From Bacteroidales bacterium (GTDB lineage: Bacteria > Bacteroidota > Bacteroidia > Bacteroidales > F082): a stretch of 64,000 nt of DNA. The notes under the pieces are model-generated. The model saw only the letters and a program-made list of their open reading frames with translations. It searched no databases and was not told where the DNA came from. The DNA lies in assembly GCA_016282015.1 (NCBI GenBank), contig JAEEJS010000004.1, positions 1 through 64,000 of the forward strand. Direction: 5' to 3'. A program made the translations under genes and the position numbers. Position 1 is the first letter of the stretch, and the number at the start of each line of letters is the position of its first letter. Positions 1 through 8,136 of this stretch are shown here, piece by piece.

Positions 1-1195
1 AGTTAATACCAGCGTTGATGCCCGAAGTGAACGCGTTCCAATTTGATTGATTTCCGATGTAGTCGAAGATTAAAATCGGAGTAGCGTTGCCACCATTATT
101 ACACCAGTTAGTACCCCCATTGTTAAGCGCTGTTACTAACGCTGCAGTAGTCATGCTGCCGGCATTGGTGCCTTGAACGGTAGAGGCAGTCCAATTGGGG
201 GTAATGTAGTAGCAGGTACTAGCTTCAAGATGGAGTGTACTTTTATTTTGACGACAAAAGGTGTAGGCCGTGACGGTGATATTTGCCGGTGCAAAGAGCG
301 AATTGGAGATGTAAGTGTGGTAGCCTGAATTATTTGAAACCCAGCCCACAAATCCACCGCAACTAGTGGTATTTGCCCCCATCAACTCGCCATCGAACAA
401 GCAGCTGTTGATGGTAAGCGTACCACTTGACTGACAGCCAATCAATCCGCCGTGTGTGCCATCGCCATCAACCGAAGAATTGATAGTAACGCTACTTTGA
501 CAGTTTGTAATAGTGGTGGTACCACACTCTGCTGCAATACCGGCAGCATATTTATAACCGGTATTTATCGTGCCAGCCACCCTGAGGTTCTTGATAGTTG
601 CACCAGTGATATATGCAAATGGCGCAGCGTTATCACTTGTCGCGGTGTAGTTGAAAGTGAGGGTGTGACCGCCACCATCGAATGTGCCCGAGAATGTGGC
701 GGTTACCATTGTGGTCACGCTGATGTCTTCTGTCAATTGGAAGAACTTACCTGAATAGGTGTTGCCGGCATTAACTAGGTAATTCCATGTGTCAACGGAA
801 GTAATGAGGTAAGGATCATCCGCTGTGCCTGAACCTGGGAACATGGTTTCTGAAACAAGACGAACACTGAGGCCGATGCGGCGGTTATTCTCGTAACTTG
901 GATCAAGACCGCCGGTCTTAACATCCTTCTCATACACATTGCCATGTGTTGCATCACCCACAAAGTCATACTGCTTTATTGCAAAGCGCCAAGTGCTGCC
1001 TCCATCCCCATTGTCGGCCTGATACTGCAAGTTGCCTTGCGAAAACCAGACCTGCTTGGTGGCACTTACTGAAAACGCACCTGGCAGTTTGCCTTTAGTG
1101 GCAACGGCACGATAAGAAGCCCAAGCGCGCTGCGGCACCATGAAAAGCATAAGGACTGCCAATAAAAGTATTGTTTTGAAGCGTTCTATGTTCAT
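1..1195 (-). CDS. GLUG-repeat secreted protein, 3' end cut by window
   Basis: The frame is open from the ATG at 1195 to the window edge, about 398 codons with no stop, so the C-terminus is missing. It begins with a clear Sec signal peptide (residues 1-26, cleavage after RAWA). A Bacteroidales-type module follows (FSQGNLQYQ at about 51-59, then TWRFAIKQYD), and then a long Thr/Asn/Gly-rich stretch with GGLIGC and GGFVGW motifs. These are the spaced Gly-Leu/Phe-x-Gly signatures of GLUG-type repeats in surface beta-solenoid proteins. The segment before the repeats (DDPYLITSVDTWNYL) is the usual lead-in of this family. By family it is exported and probably surface-attached or adhesive. The ligand cannot be read from sequence. 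The plus-strand frames over this region have no coding character. Confidence 0.75.
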   Translation of the reverse strand, partial: MNIERFKTILLLAVLMLFMVPQRAWASYRAVATKGKLPGAFSVSATKQVWFSQGNLQYQADNGDGGSTWRFAIKQYDFVGDATHGNVYEKDVKTGGLDPSYENNRRIGLSVRLVSETMFPGSGTADDPYLITSVDTWNYLVNAGNTYSGKFFQLTEDISVTTMVTATFSGTFDGGGHTLTFNYTATSDNAAPFAYITGATIKNLRVAGTINTGYKYAAGIAAECGTTTITNCQSSVTINSSVDGDGTHGGLIGCQSSGTLTINSCLFDGELMGANTTSCGGFVGWVSNNSGYHTYISNSLFAPANITVTAYTFCRQNKSTLHLEASTCYYITPNWTASTVQGTNAGSMTTAALVTALNNGGTNWCNNGGNATPILIFDYIGNQSNWNAFTSGINAGIN

Positions 1196-1280
1196 TATAT
1201 GTCGTTGTTAATAGTTTTGACGCTGTAAAGGTACAAAATCCTTGATTTACAATGAAAAAAAAGATGAAATTTTTGAAAGA

Positions 1281-1574
1281 TTATATTGACTCCATTTCTG
1301 GTAATTCCTTTGTCAATAGCTTTGACGGAACAATATCGTAAACTATGACATAGTTTTTGTAGATTATGAAAAATACCGACAATCTACCTTTTTTCACAAG
1401 CATACGCCTGGAATCCGAATGTTGAACATCAGATGAATCCCAAATTAATTTAGGCATTGTATCTGCACGATAAGACAGCGTAAGAATCTCATCAACTAAT
1501 GATGAAATAAATTTTGCAATCTCTTCTATCTTGTCGTAAAGTCCTCTTGTAAACCTAACATTGTACGTTTTCAT
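1281..1574 (-). CDS. RelE/ParE-like toxin
   Basis: 97 residues from the ATG at 1574. The pattern resembles the RelE/ParE fold: an N-terminal strand (MKTYNVRFT), helices (LYDKIEEIAKFISSLVDEI), then strands with RMLVKKGRLSVFFIIYKNYVIVYDIV. Family members usually cleave ribosome-bound mRNA or poison gyrase; which applies here cannot be told. An in-frame ATG at 1628 would add 18 residues. I prefer 1574 because the shorter protein begins exactly at the family's first strand and leaves a 20-base overlap with the small upstream gene, as is common in toxin-antitoxin pairs. The assignment rests on overall pattern, not on an invariant catalytic motif. Confidence 0.55.
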   Translation of the reverse strand: MKTYNVRFTRGLYDKIEEIAKFISSLVDEILTLSYRADTMPKLIWDSSDVQHSDSRRMLVKKGRLSVFFIIYKNYVIVYDIVPSKLLTKELPEMESI

Positions 1575-1719
1575 ACTGCTTGACAACACTTTCCACCAAC
1601 TTAGCCCTGAATTCATCAGGACTGACACTATTCCTCAACTCTCTCTCAAGCATGTAGTTATTAAAACTTCTGCGGTTTTCTCTAAGGCTTCGCTTTTTGA
1701 TAATTAGTTCTATATTCAT
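1555..1719 (-). CDS. small putative antitoxin
   Basis: A 54-codon frame from the ATG at 1719 to a TAG at 1557-1555, upstream of and overlapping the RelE/ParE-like gene by 20 bases. The product is strongly charged and predicted mostly helical (KKRSLRENRRSFNNYMLE, then PDEFRAKLVESVVKQYE), with no signal peptide. Its position, size and overlap fit the antitoxin of a type II pair: it would bind the toxin and possibly its own promoter. I do not recognise a named antitoxin family, so the role is inferred from context. Confidence 0.5.
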   Translation of the reverse strand: MNIELIIKKRSLRENRRSFNNYMLERELRNSVSPDEFRAKLVESVVKQYENVQC

Positions 1720-1792
1720 ATTTTATATTTTTTAACTTTCTGCGAAATTACAATTAATTTTCTGATTTGCAGCCAGGGATTTGAAAAAAATT

Positions 1793-1837
1793 AATAAAAA
1801 CAAAACAAAGGCGACCCTCATTTTTGATGGTCGCCTT
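1793..1837 (-). terminator. rho-independent terminator after rsmA
   Basis: Arms AAGGCGACC (1808-1816) and GGTCGCCTT (1829-1837) pair perfectly around a 12-base loop. On the minus strand the stem is followed by a T-rich tail. It lies 30 bases beyond the rsmA stop and closes the serS-to-rsmA operon. Confidence 0.8.
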
Positions 1838-1866
1838 GTGTCATCTTGTTCCCCCTTATGTTTCTG

Positions 1867-2640
1867 TCAAACTTCAAATTGTCGTACTATTTCCACAAAC
1901 TCCTGCACTGACAGCTGTTCAGGCCTCTTATTAAAAATCTCATTGCCGATAATCTCCGCCGGAATAAGCGAACGCAGTGAGTTGCGCAAAGTCTTGCGGC
2001 GCTGGTTGAATGCCTGTTTAACGACGGTGAAGAAGAGCTTCTCGTCGCAGCCCAATTCCTTGACATTGTTGCGCTTTAGCCTGATAACCGCCGACTTTAC
2101 CTTTGGTGGCGGGTTGAACACATTCTCATGAACCGTAAACAGGTATTCTATGTCGTACCAAGCCTGCAAAAGCACGCTCAGTATGCCGTAAGTCTTGCTG
2201 CCAGGAGCCGCCGCTATGCGCTCAGCAACCTCTTTCTGAATCATGCCGACGCATTCCGACACTCTGTTGCGGTATTTCAGAACCTGGAAGAATATCTGCG
2301 AGCTGATGTTGTAAGGGAAGTTGCCTATGACGCCCACGTCGCCCTCAGGCATCTCATACTTCAGAAAATCGCCATGCACCAGATGCCCCTCCAACTGCGG
2401 AAACTTTCTCTGCAGATACTCCACCGACTCGCTGTCAATTTCCACCACCTGCAGCTTATCAAGCTGATCTTCAATGAGATACTGCGTCAGAACTCCCATA
2501 CCGGCGCCCACCTCTATCACCGCATCGTGTTCATGCGACAGAGAGTCGACTATTTTTCGGGCTATGTTCAAATCCACAAGGAAATGCTGTCCGAGTGCCT
2601 TTTTCGGCCTCACTGAATCGTTATTCTGATAGTATCCCAT
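1867..2640 (-). CDS. rsmA: 16S rRNA adenine dimethyltransferase RsmA (KsgA)
   Basis: Dimethylates two adjacent adenines in the helix-45 loop of 16S rRNA late in 30S assembly, using S-adenosylmethionine. At 257 residues it has the family's normal length. Visible signatures are the N-terminal KKALGQHFLVD (13-23), the SAM-binding EVGAGMGVLT (43-52), the acidic ribose-binding EID (67-69), and the catalytic NFPYNI motif (107-112), which matches the family's N-L/F-P-Y. A C-terminal helical domain follows (FNQRRKTLRNSL). It is last in a run with serS, a coiled-coil lipoprotein and a TPR protein, 8 bases after the TPR gene, and is followed by a terminator. Confidence 0.97.
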   Translation of the reverse strand: MGYYQNNDSVRPKKALGQHFLVDLNIARKIVDSLSHEHDAVIEVGAGMGVLTQYLIEDQLDKLQVVEIDSESVEYLQRKFPQLEGHLVHGDFLKYEMPEGDVGVIGNFPYNISSQIFFQVLKYRNRVSECVGMIQKEVAERIAAAPGSKTYGILSVLLQAWYDIEYLFTVHENVFNPPPKVKSAVIRLKRNNVKELGCDEKLFFTVVKQAFNQRRKTLRNSLRSLIPAEIIGNEIFNKRPEQLSVQEFVEIVRQFEV

Positions 2641-2648
2641 AGTCAGTC

Positions 2649-4484
2649 TTATTCATTTATTTCATCACGCAGACGACGGTAACTCTTTCGGGCCTGGGCC
2701 ACATATACACTGGCGGTGTAGTAGTCGAACAAACGGGCATAGCATTCCATGGCCACTTCCCTCCTATCCAACTGTCTTTCAAGCAGCATGGCATCTTCCA
2801 TCAGAGCCTCGTCGGCCATATAACTGTCGGCATAGCCCTCGTAAACCCTCTTGTACAGGCTGTCGGCAACTGCATAATCGCCCTCCTCATAGGCTATCTT
2901 CGCCTTGCGGTAAAAAGCGCTCGGCAGACTCACCTCGTTGGGGTTGTAAGCCACCACCGAGTCGAGCATTTGGTTGGCGAGCCCGTATTTGCGCTGATAT
3001 ATGTAGTAATCGGCCTTGGCGAGCCTCTTCAGCCCTATTGTGTCGTATTCGAGGTTGTCGCTGATGGTCAGCGAGAGGGTCATGGCGTCGTTAGCCACCA
3101 GCTTCGAGGTGGCGGCCTTGAGCACATCGAGCGTGGCGTTGGCCCATTCAAATTCACCGATAAAGTAACGTAGCTGGGCGTTTTTAAACCTCGCCTCGTG
3201 AGCTATAGGCTCGTTTTTCAAGATCTTCTCTATCTGAGAATACAGCAAAGTCGACTCCCACACCTCGTCAGTAAACAGGTAGATGTCGGCCAGCTCCATC
3301 TTGAGCTCGGCTTTGCGATAGGCCGACATATTCATCTCCAGAGAGTGGTTGAGCAAGGCTACAGCCTCCTCGGATCTGCCCAGCTCAAACGCCATAATGC
3401 GAGCCTGCACCGTTATGAGCGGCAAGGTCTCGTCATTTATGCCAATCTTGCGTATGGCCTCGTCTATGCGTTCTGAAAGCTTATCGTAAAAAGCCTTGTC
3501 GTGACTGCCATTGGCCACAGCTTGGGCATATTCAGTCTTGATAAGTCCGACGGTGGCGTTCACGTAAAACACTCCCTCTCCGCTTTTTTTCAAGACGTAT
3601 TCATAGGCGTCTATCGCTATGTCGTATTGTCTGTTGTCGCTGGCAATCTGGGCTATGTATATTATGTCGTTCTCATAGTTGCCATGGCCGCGCTTGTCGA
3701 GGGCTTTCAACTGCATCAGAGCCAGGTCGTAGTCCTGCATCTGCAGGGAGAACCACATCAGCAGAGAGGCATACTCCTCGTTTTCAGGTTCAGCCTGTGT
3801 CTTGCGCAACAAAGCCATACGAATCACGTCATCGACATTGCCGTTCAGGTCGTACATCATCATCACGCGCAAGCGGTTTTTAACCATCTCGTATTGCTCC
3901 GGATTCTCTTTCAAGTACAACAGATAGCACTCGGTGGCATTCTCAAAGTCGAGCATGGAGTTGTAGGCGTAAGCCTTCTCCAGATTGAAGCTGTAGTCAA
4001 TGTTTGGGTCTTTGGCTCCCCTGTCGTACATAGCTATGGCCAAATCGTTGAAATTCCTGTTTCTCAACAGGCTGGCCACTTCCCTTATCGAACTTATATT
4101 GTTGGGAACATCTTTCAAGACCTTGTTCAGATACTTCGTAGCCTTGTCGTTTTCACCCTGCTGCATATAGTTGTATGCCAAGTCGACATGTGCCTTCCAA
4201 TTGTTCGGATTCTGTTTCAGATAGGATTTCAGAGCCTTCTCGGCAGCGGCATAATCGCCTGTAAGGGTCAGACAATCGGTGTAATAGGTGAAATAAGTGC
4301 TATAGCCGTAGGTTTCATATAGGTTTTTGTATATCTCTCCGGCCTTCTCGTAGTCTTTTTTCTGATAGAACTCACGGGCCAGCCTCTCGTCAACCTGCCG
4401 CGACTGGGCATTAAGGTCACTGACGCCCAAAAGCGTCAGAAAACAGAACAATGCCAAACAGCTCGGGAAGTGCGACAGTCTCAT
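2649..4484 (-). CDS. secreted tetratricopeptide-repeat protein
   Basis: 611 residues with a signal peptide (1-26, ending NAQ) and then TPR units almost throughout. Examples are EFYQKKDYEKAGEIYKNLYE at about 36-55, AAAEKALKSYLKQNPNNWKAH at about 78-98, and GDYAVADSLYKRVYEGYADS near the C-terminus. TPR solenoids are protein-binding scaffolds, here most likely in the periplasm. It sits between a coiled-coil lipoprotein (2-base gap) and rsmA (8-base gap). No enzyme domain is visible. Bacteroidales genomes carry similar TPR proteins beside serS, but the partner is unknown. Confidence 0.85.
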   Translation of the reverse strand: MRLSHFPSCLALFCFLTLLGVSDLNAQSRQVDERLAREFYQKKDYEKAGEIYKNLYETYGYSTYFTYYTDCLTLTGDYAAAEKALKSYLKQNPNNWKAHVDLAYNYMQQGENDKATKYLNKVLKDVPNNISSIREVASLLRNRNFNDLAIAMYDRGAKDPNIDYSFNLEKAYAYNSMLDFENATECYLLYLKENPEQYEMVKNRLRVMMMYDLNGNVDDVIRMALLRKTQAEPENEEYASLLMWFSLQMQDYDLALMQLKALDKRGHGNYENDIIYIAQIASDNRQYDIAIDAYEYVLKKSGEGVFYVNATVGLIKTEYAQAVANGSHDKAFYDKLSERIDEAIRKIGINDETLPLITVQARIMAFELGRSEEAVALLNHSLEMNMSAYRKAELKMELADIYLFTDEVWESTLLYSQIEKILKNEPIAHEARFKNAQLRYFIGEFEWANATLDVLKAATSKLVANDAMTLSLTISDNLEYDTIGLKRLAKADYYIYQRKYGLANQMLDSVVAYNPNEVSLPSAFYRKAKIAYEEGDYAVADSLYKRVYEGYADSYMADEALMEDAMLLERQLDRREVAMECYARLFDYYTASVYVAQARKSYRRLRDEINE

Positions 4485-4486
4485 GT

Positions 4487-4960
4487 CTACTCCTTCCTCA
4501 GTTGTTTCACGACTTTCTTCTGTGCGTCAAACTTTTCCTGAAAATAATCTAACTGAGCCTCCATGGTGTGAAGCTCTTTTTCTTCGTCTTTGATGTATTT
4601 TGACGTGGTGGCTTCATCGTAAAGCTGCTTTTTCACGTCGTCTTTCAGGTTTGAGAGCTGCTGTCTGGACAAACTGGCGTTTCTCTTTATCACAACTCTC
4701 TGTGTCTCAAACTGTTGCAGATAAGCCTGTAAAAGCACCATCTCGGTGTTGATGTCTTTCTGGCGTGCCACTGTGGTGTCGAGAGCGGCATATTCCTTCA
4801 CCAGATAGCTGAAGTCGCCGTCATAGAGCTTATCCACCCGACGCTCCACCACCGTGACGCGTTTGAGCATGGCGTCAATCTGCCCTGACGGTGACTTGTC
4901 AACACAAGCCACCATCAAAGGCAAACATATAATTATCAATATCTTACTTAATGATTTCAA
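4487..4960 (-). CDS. coiled-coil lipoprotein
   Basis: 157 residues. The N-terminus is a lipoprotein signal (MKSLSKILIIICLPLMVAC, lipobox LMVAC with Cys19). The rest is charged and heptad-like, consistent with a long coiled coil (for example KRVTVVERRVDKLYDG, and the Lys-rich C-terminus QEKFDAQKKVVKQLRKE). It overlaps the end of serS by 17 bases and is followed 2 bases later by the TPR gene, so it is translationally linked to both. It is probably anchored in the envelope and may act with the TPR protein. No named family is recognised. Confidence 0.8.
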   Translation of the reverse strand: MKSLSKILIIICLPLMVACVDKSPSGQIDAMLKRVTVVERRVDKLYDGDFSYLVKEYAALDTTVARQKDINTEMVLLQAYLQQFETQRVVIKRNASLSRQQLSNLKDDVKKQLYDEATTSKYIKDEEKELHTMEAQLDYFQEKFDAQKKVVKQLRKE

Positions 4961-6215
4961 AGCCTGTATATGGTTGAAGTGCCTTAGGAATCATGATACC
5001 GTCTTCTGTCTGGTTGTTTTCGAGCAATGCCGCCACTATTCTCGGAAGGGCGAGGGCGCTGCCGTTGAGGGTGTGAGCCAGGCGGATGTTGCCATCCTTA
5101 TCTTTGAATCTGAGTTTCATACGGTTAGCCTGGAATGTCTCGAAGCATGACACCGAGCTCACCTCAAGCCACATCTGCTGTGCAGCCGACCACACCTCGT
5201 AGTCGTAAGTCATGGCTGATGTCCAGCTCATGTCGCCACCGCAAAGGCGCAGCACGTGGAACGGAAGCTCAAGCTTACGGAGCAGTCCGGCCACATGTTC
5301 CTTCATGGCCTCAAGGCGTTCGTATGAGTTGTCAGGATGTGCTATTTCAACTATTTCAACCTTGTCGAACTGGTGCAGACGGTTCAAGCCGCGCACGTTC
5401 TTGCCCCATGAGCCGGCCTCACGGCGGAAGCAGTTGGAGTAGGCCACACGCTTGATAGGCAGCTGGCTTTCCTGAACTATCTGATCACGGAAAATATTGG
5501 TCACAGGCACCTCGGCTGTAGGGATGAGGTACATCTTGTCCAAAGGCACTGCGTACATCTGGGCCTCCTTGTCAGGAAGCTGGCCTGTGGCGTAGGCTGA
5601 TGCCTCGTTGACCACTACAGGCGGCTGAACCTCGTAGTATCCGTCTTTCACTGCCTCGTCAAGGAAGAAGTTAATCAGAGCGCGCTGCAGACGTGCACCC
5701 TGTCCGGTGTAGAACGGGAAACCTGCGCCTGTCACCTTGTTACCCAACTCGAAGTCGGCCAAGTGATATTTATTGAGCAATTCCCAGTGCGGGAGGGCGT
5801 TCTTCGGAAGGTTAGGCATCTTGCCCTCTTCGCTCACCACCAGGTTGTCGGCGGCTGTCTTGCCACGCGGCACCATCATATTCGGAGTGTTGGGTATTTC
5901 AACCAACTTCTTCTGAATCAAATCTTTAAGCTCTTCCAGACGATCACCTTTAACCTTGGTAAACTCTTTGAGTTCAGCCACGCGTGCCTTCAGCGGTGCC
6001 GCCTCGGCAGCCTTACCCTGCTTGCAGAGGTCACCCACCTGACGTGCTATGTTGTTGGCCTCGGCCAAAGCCTCGTCGTTCTCCTGCTGTGTCTTGCGAC
6101 GCTCATCATCAAGCGCCAAAATCTCGTTGAGGAGTTCCACGCGTGTGAAATTCTTGATACTCAAGCGTTCAATGCACTCCTCTTTATGTTCTCTGATATA
6201 AGGTATCGTTAGCAT
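4944..6215 (-). CDS. serS: seryl-tRNA synthetase
   Basis: Charges tRNA-Ser with serine through a seryl-adenylate (class II synthetase). At 423 residues it has full length. The N-terminal long coiled-coil arm (about 1-110, starting MLTIPYIREHKEECIERL) binds the tRNA. The catalytic core shows class II motif 2 (NCFRREAGSWGKNVRGLNR) and motif 3 (NGSALALPRIVAALLENNQ). First gene of the operon, with a -7 TATATTTG box about 21 bases upstream of its ATG. The downstream lipoprotein gene starts inside its 3' end. Confidence 0.97.
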   Translation of the reverse strand: MLTIPYIREHKEECIERLSIKNFTRVELLNEILALDDERRKTQQENDEALAEANNIARQVGDLCKQGKAAEAAPLKARVAELKEFTKVKGDRLEELKDLIQKKLVEIPNTPNMMVPRGKTAADNLVVSEEGKMPNLPKNALPHWELLNKYHLADFELGNKVTGAGFPFYTGQGARLQRALINFFLDEAVKDGYYEVQPPVVVNEASAYATGQLPDKEAQMYAVPLDKMYLIPTAEVPVTNIFRDQIVQESQLPIKRVAYSNCFRREAGSWGKNVRGLNRLHQFDKVEIVEIAHPDNSYERLEAMKEHVAGLLRKLELPFHVLRLCGGDMSWTSAMTYDYEVWSAAQQMWLEVSSVSCFETFQANRMKLRFKDKDGNIRLAHTLNGSALALPRIVAALLENNQTEDGIMIPKALQPYTGFEIIK

Positions 6216-6235
6216 ATCTGAAAAAATTTAACTCG

Positions 6236-6243
6236 CAAATATA
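6236..6243 (-). promoter_or_regulatory. -7 element of serS
   Basis: The plus strand reads CAAATATA, which is TATATTTG on the minus strand and an exact match to the Bacteroidetes -7 TAnnTTTG. It lies 21 bases before the serS ATG. No good -33 TTTG is seen at the expected spacing. Confidence 0.5.
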
Positions 6244-6304
6244 GTAAAAATAATTAAAGCTGTAATTTTTTTTAGCCGTTAGTTGTCGGTCGACAGTAAA
6301 ACCA

Positions 6305-8122
6305 CTAATTAAACCTAACGTCGCCCATGTTCATCAGCTTGTCGAGGTCAACCTTGTCGGGCTGCCAGGCGCGAACGTGTATGGTAGGCAGTTCGTGACG
6401 CAAGTCGACCAGCAGGAAGAGGTAACCCACGTCACCGTAAGACGACGAGAAATACTCCTGACGCACACGTATGCCGTACACATCGTTGGTGTTGTTGGCC
6501 CTGTTGAAATCGGTCTCTGTAAAGCGCAGCCTGATGTATTCGTTGTTGCCGAAGCAGGTGCGCAGGTTCTTCATATAGGTGTCCTTGTCGTATTTTGTCA
6601 GCTCGGCCTCCTCGGTGGTCTGCTTGAGAGTCATGCGGTCTGGAAGGTCGGGAGCGCGCTTCACAAAACGGCCCACTATGATGAGGGCGTCGTCCGAGTA
6701 GATGCTCTCCAGGAAATGATGGCGCTTGAGGGCGTAAGCCGTCTGGTAATCCTCAAGGAAATTGACCAGCAGCAGTCTGGACGACTCAGGCCATTTGGTC
6801 TTCGACACTATGTCGTACTCGGCCTGGTCAGACAGGCGGAATGCCAGCGAGGTCACCACTTTGTTGATAGTGTCGAAACGGAACACCACGTCCTGCGAAA
6901 AGCCCGGGGTGTTGCGGAAATCGAACTGCACCGTGATGCTGCGGCACAAAACCTCATCGTTGTATTTCAGGAATTTGTAGTCGGGTTTGCCAACCACAGT
7001 CATCTTGCCGTAATGCGAGAGGGTGTCGATCATGCCGTAGCCGCTCTCCGAGAAGCAGTCGCGGGCCGAGGCAATGTTGCCGCTACGCATGGCATTCTCA
7101 ATTATCTGCATCTTCTCCAGATAGACGTTCTTGGCCACAGGGCGGTTGCTTTCTATCTTGTTCCAACCCTGCACCTCCTCTTCAGGCTTCACTGTCTTGG
7201 TCTTTGAGAGGTCGACGTTAATGCTGTTCGAGAAACGGGGGCCTTTGATGAGAGCTATGGCATTGGCCACGTCTATGTTCATCTTTTTGGCGTCATCTTC
7301 AAAAATATAGTCGACTTTTATTTTGAGAGTCTTGATGTTTTTCTCACGAAGCTGAACCATAAGTTTGCCGTCACGCACAGTGTTGGGTATGAATTTACGT
7401 CCGTCGTAACAGTCGCAACGCAGGTTTTTCACATCCATGCCGTGCTTGTTCTTGACTCTGAGCTTGACCATGACACCGCTGCCCTCTTCCTCAAAGGCAT
7501 CATCCTTAGGCACTATGAAGTTGAACGACTTGAGAATGCCATCGCTTCCGTTGATGCGGTCGATAAGCCATTCCGAGTCGATATTTTCGTTGATTTCCGG
7601 CACATCGAAATGCAGCACCTTACCCTGAGGATGGGCATAAATGAGCATCAGGCTCCAGTAATACGACTTCAGGGCGTCTTCCAGACAGGCGTCTTCCTCC
7701 TGCTTGACACCCTTGGCTATGAAGTTACCTATGTCGTGCTTGCGGTCGTTGCACATGGCCCTGAATTCAGAGCGTTTCATCCAGCTGATATACTGATAGG
7801 CGTCCTTTTTCTCGTCTTCTATCACTGCCTGCACCCTCACCTTGTCGTCTATGCGCTCCTTGAATGTCTTGATTATGTTTTCCAGCTGGTTGTCACCGTT
7901 GTTTGCAAGGTAAATGGCATGGGAATTGCAGTTCTTGGCGATGTTTTCGTAAAGCTCGTCCATCGACATGTCGGTAGCTTCCTCCAAAGTGTTGCACACC
8001 CGGCTCAAGCCCCAGTACAAAGTTGTGTCGCTCTTGATGGCGTCAACTTCCTTGGGTTTCATCTGTCCGAATACCAAATCTGACAATAAGGTAATTGCAA
8101 GCAATAGGTATAGTTTTTTCAT
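6305..8122 (-). CDS. secreted LPP20-like / NTF2-like protein
   Basis: 605 residues with a signal peptide (1-19, ending VFG). Residues about 34-70 (TTLYWGLSRVCNTLEEATDM and onward) resemble the start of an LPP20-type domain, where a Trp-Gly motif precedes a helix that begins with Glu-Ala. Near residues 455-600 a segment starting LLLVNFLEDYQTAYALKRHHF and containing SDDALIIVGR looks like an NTF2/SnoaL-type cone fold. The middle (about 210-300) may be an Ig-like beta domain. The gene follows the TonB receptor by 14 bases and is probably co-transcribed with it. No catalytic residues are recognised; both domain calls are resemblance only. Confidence 0.65.
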   Translation of the reverse strand: MKKLYLLLAITLLSDLVFGQMKPKEVDAIKSDTTLYWGLSRVCNTLEEATDMSMDELYENIAKNCNSHAIYLANNGDNQLENIIKTFKERIDDKVRVQAVIEDEKKDAYQYISWMKRSEFRAMCNDRKHDIGNFIAKGVKQEEDACLEDALKSYYWSLMLIYAHPQGKVLHFDVPEINENIDSEWLIDRINGSDGILKSFNFIVPKDDAFEEEGSGVMVKLRVKNKHGMDVKNLRCDCYDGRKFIPNTVRDGKLMVQLREKNIKTLKIKVDYIFEDDAKKMNIDVANAIALIKGPRFSNSINVDLSKTKTVKPEEEVQGWNKIESNRPVAKNVYLEKMQIIENAMRSGNIASARDCFSESGYGMIDTLSHYGKMTVVGKPDYKFLKYNDEVLCRSITVQFDFRNTPGFSQDVVFRFDTINKVVTSLAFRLSDQAEYDIVSKTKWPESSRLLLVNFLEDYQTAYALKRHHFLESIYSDDALIIVGRFVKRAPDLPDRMTLKQTTEEAELTKYDKDTYMKNLRTCFGNNEYIRLRFTETDFNRANNTNDVYGIRVRQEYFSSSYGDVGYLFLLVDLRHELPTIHVRAWQPDKVDLDKLMNMGDVRFN

Positions 8123-8136
8123 ACTTATAATATTTT

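Noticed and set aside
452-754. 100-codon plus-strand frame inside the GLUG gene
   Set aside because: Antisense to a signal-peptide-bearing gene with clear motifs; no start signal or family likeness.
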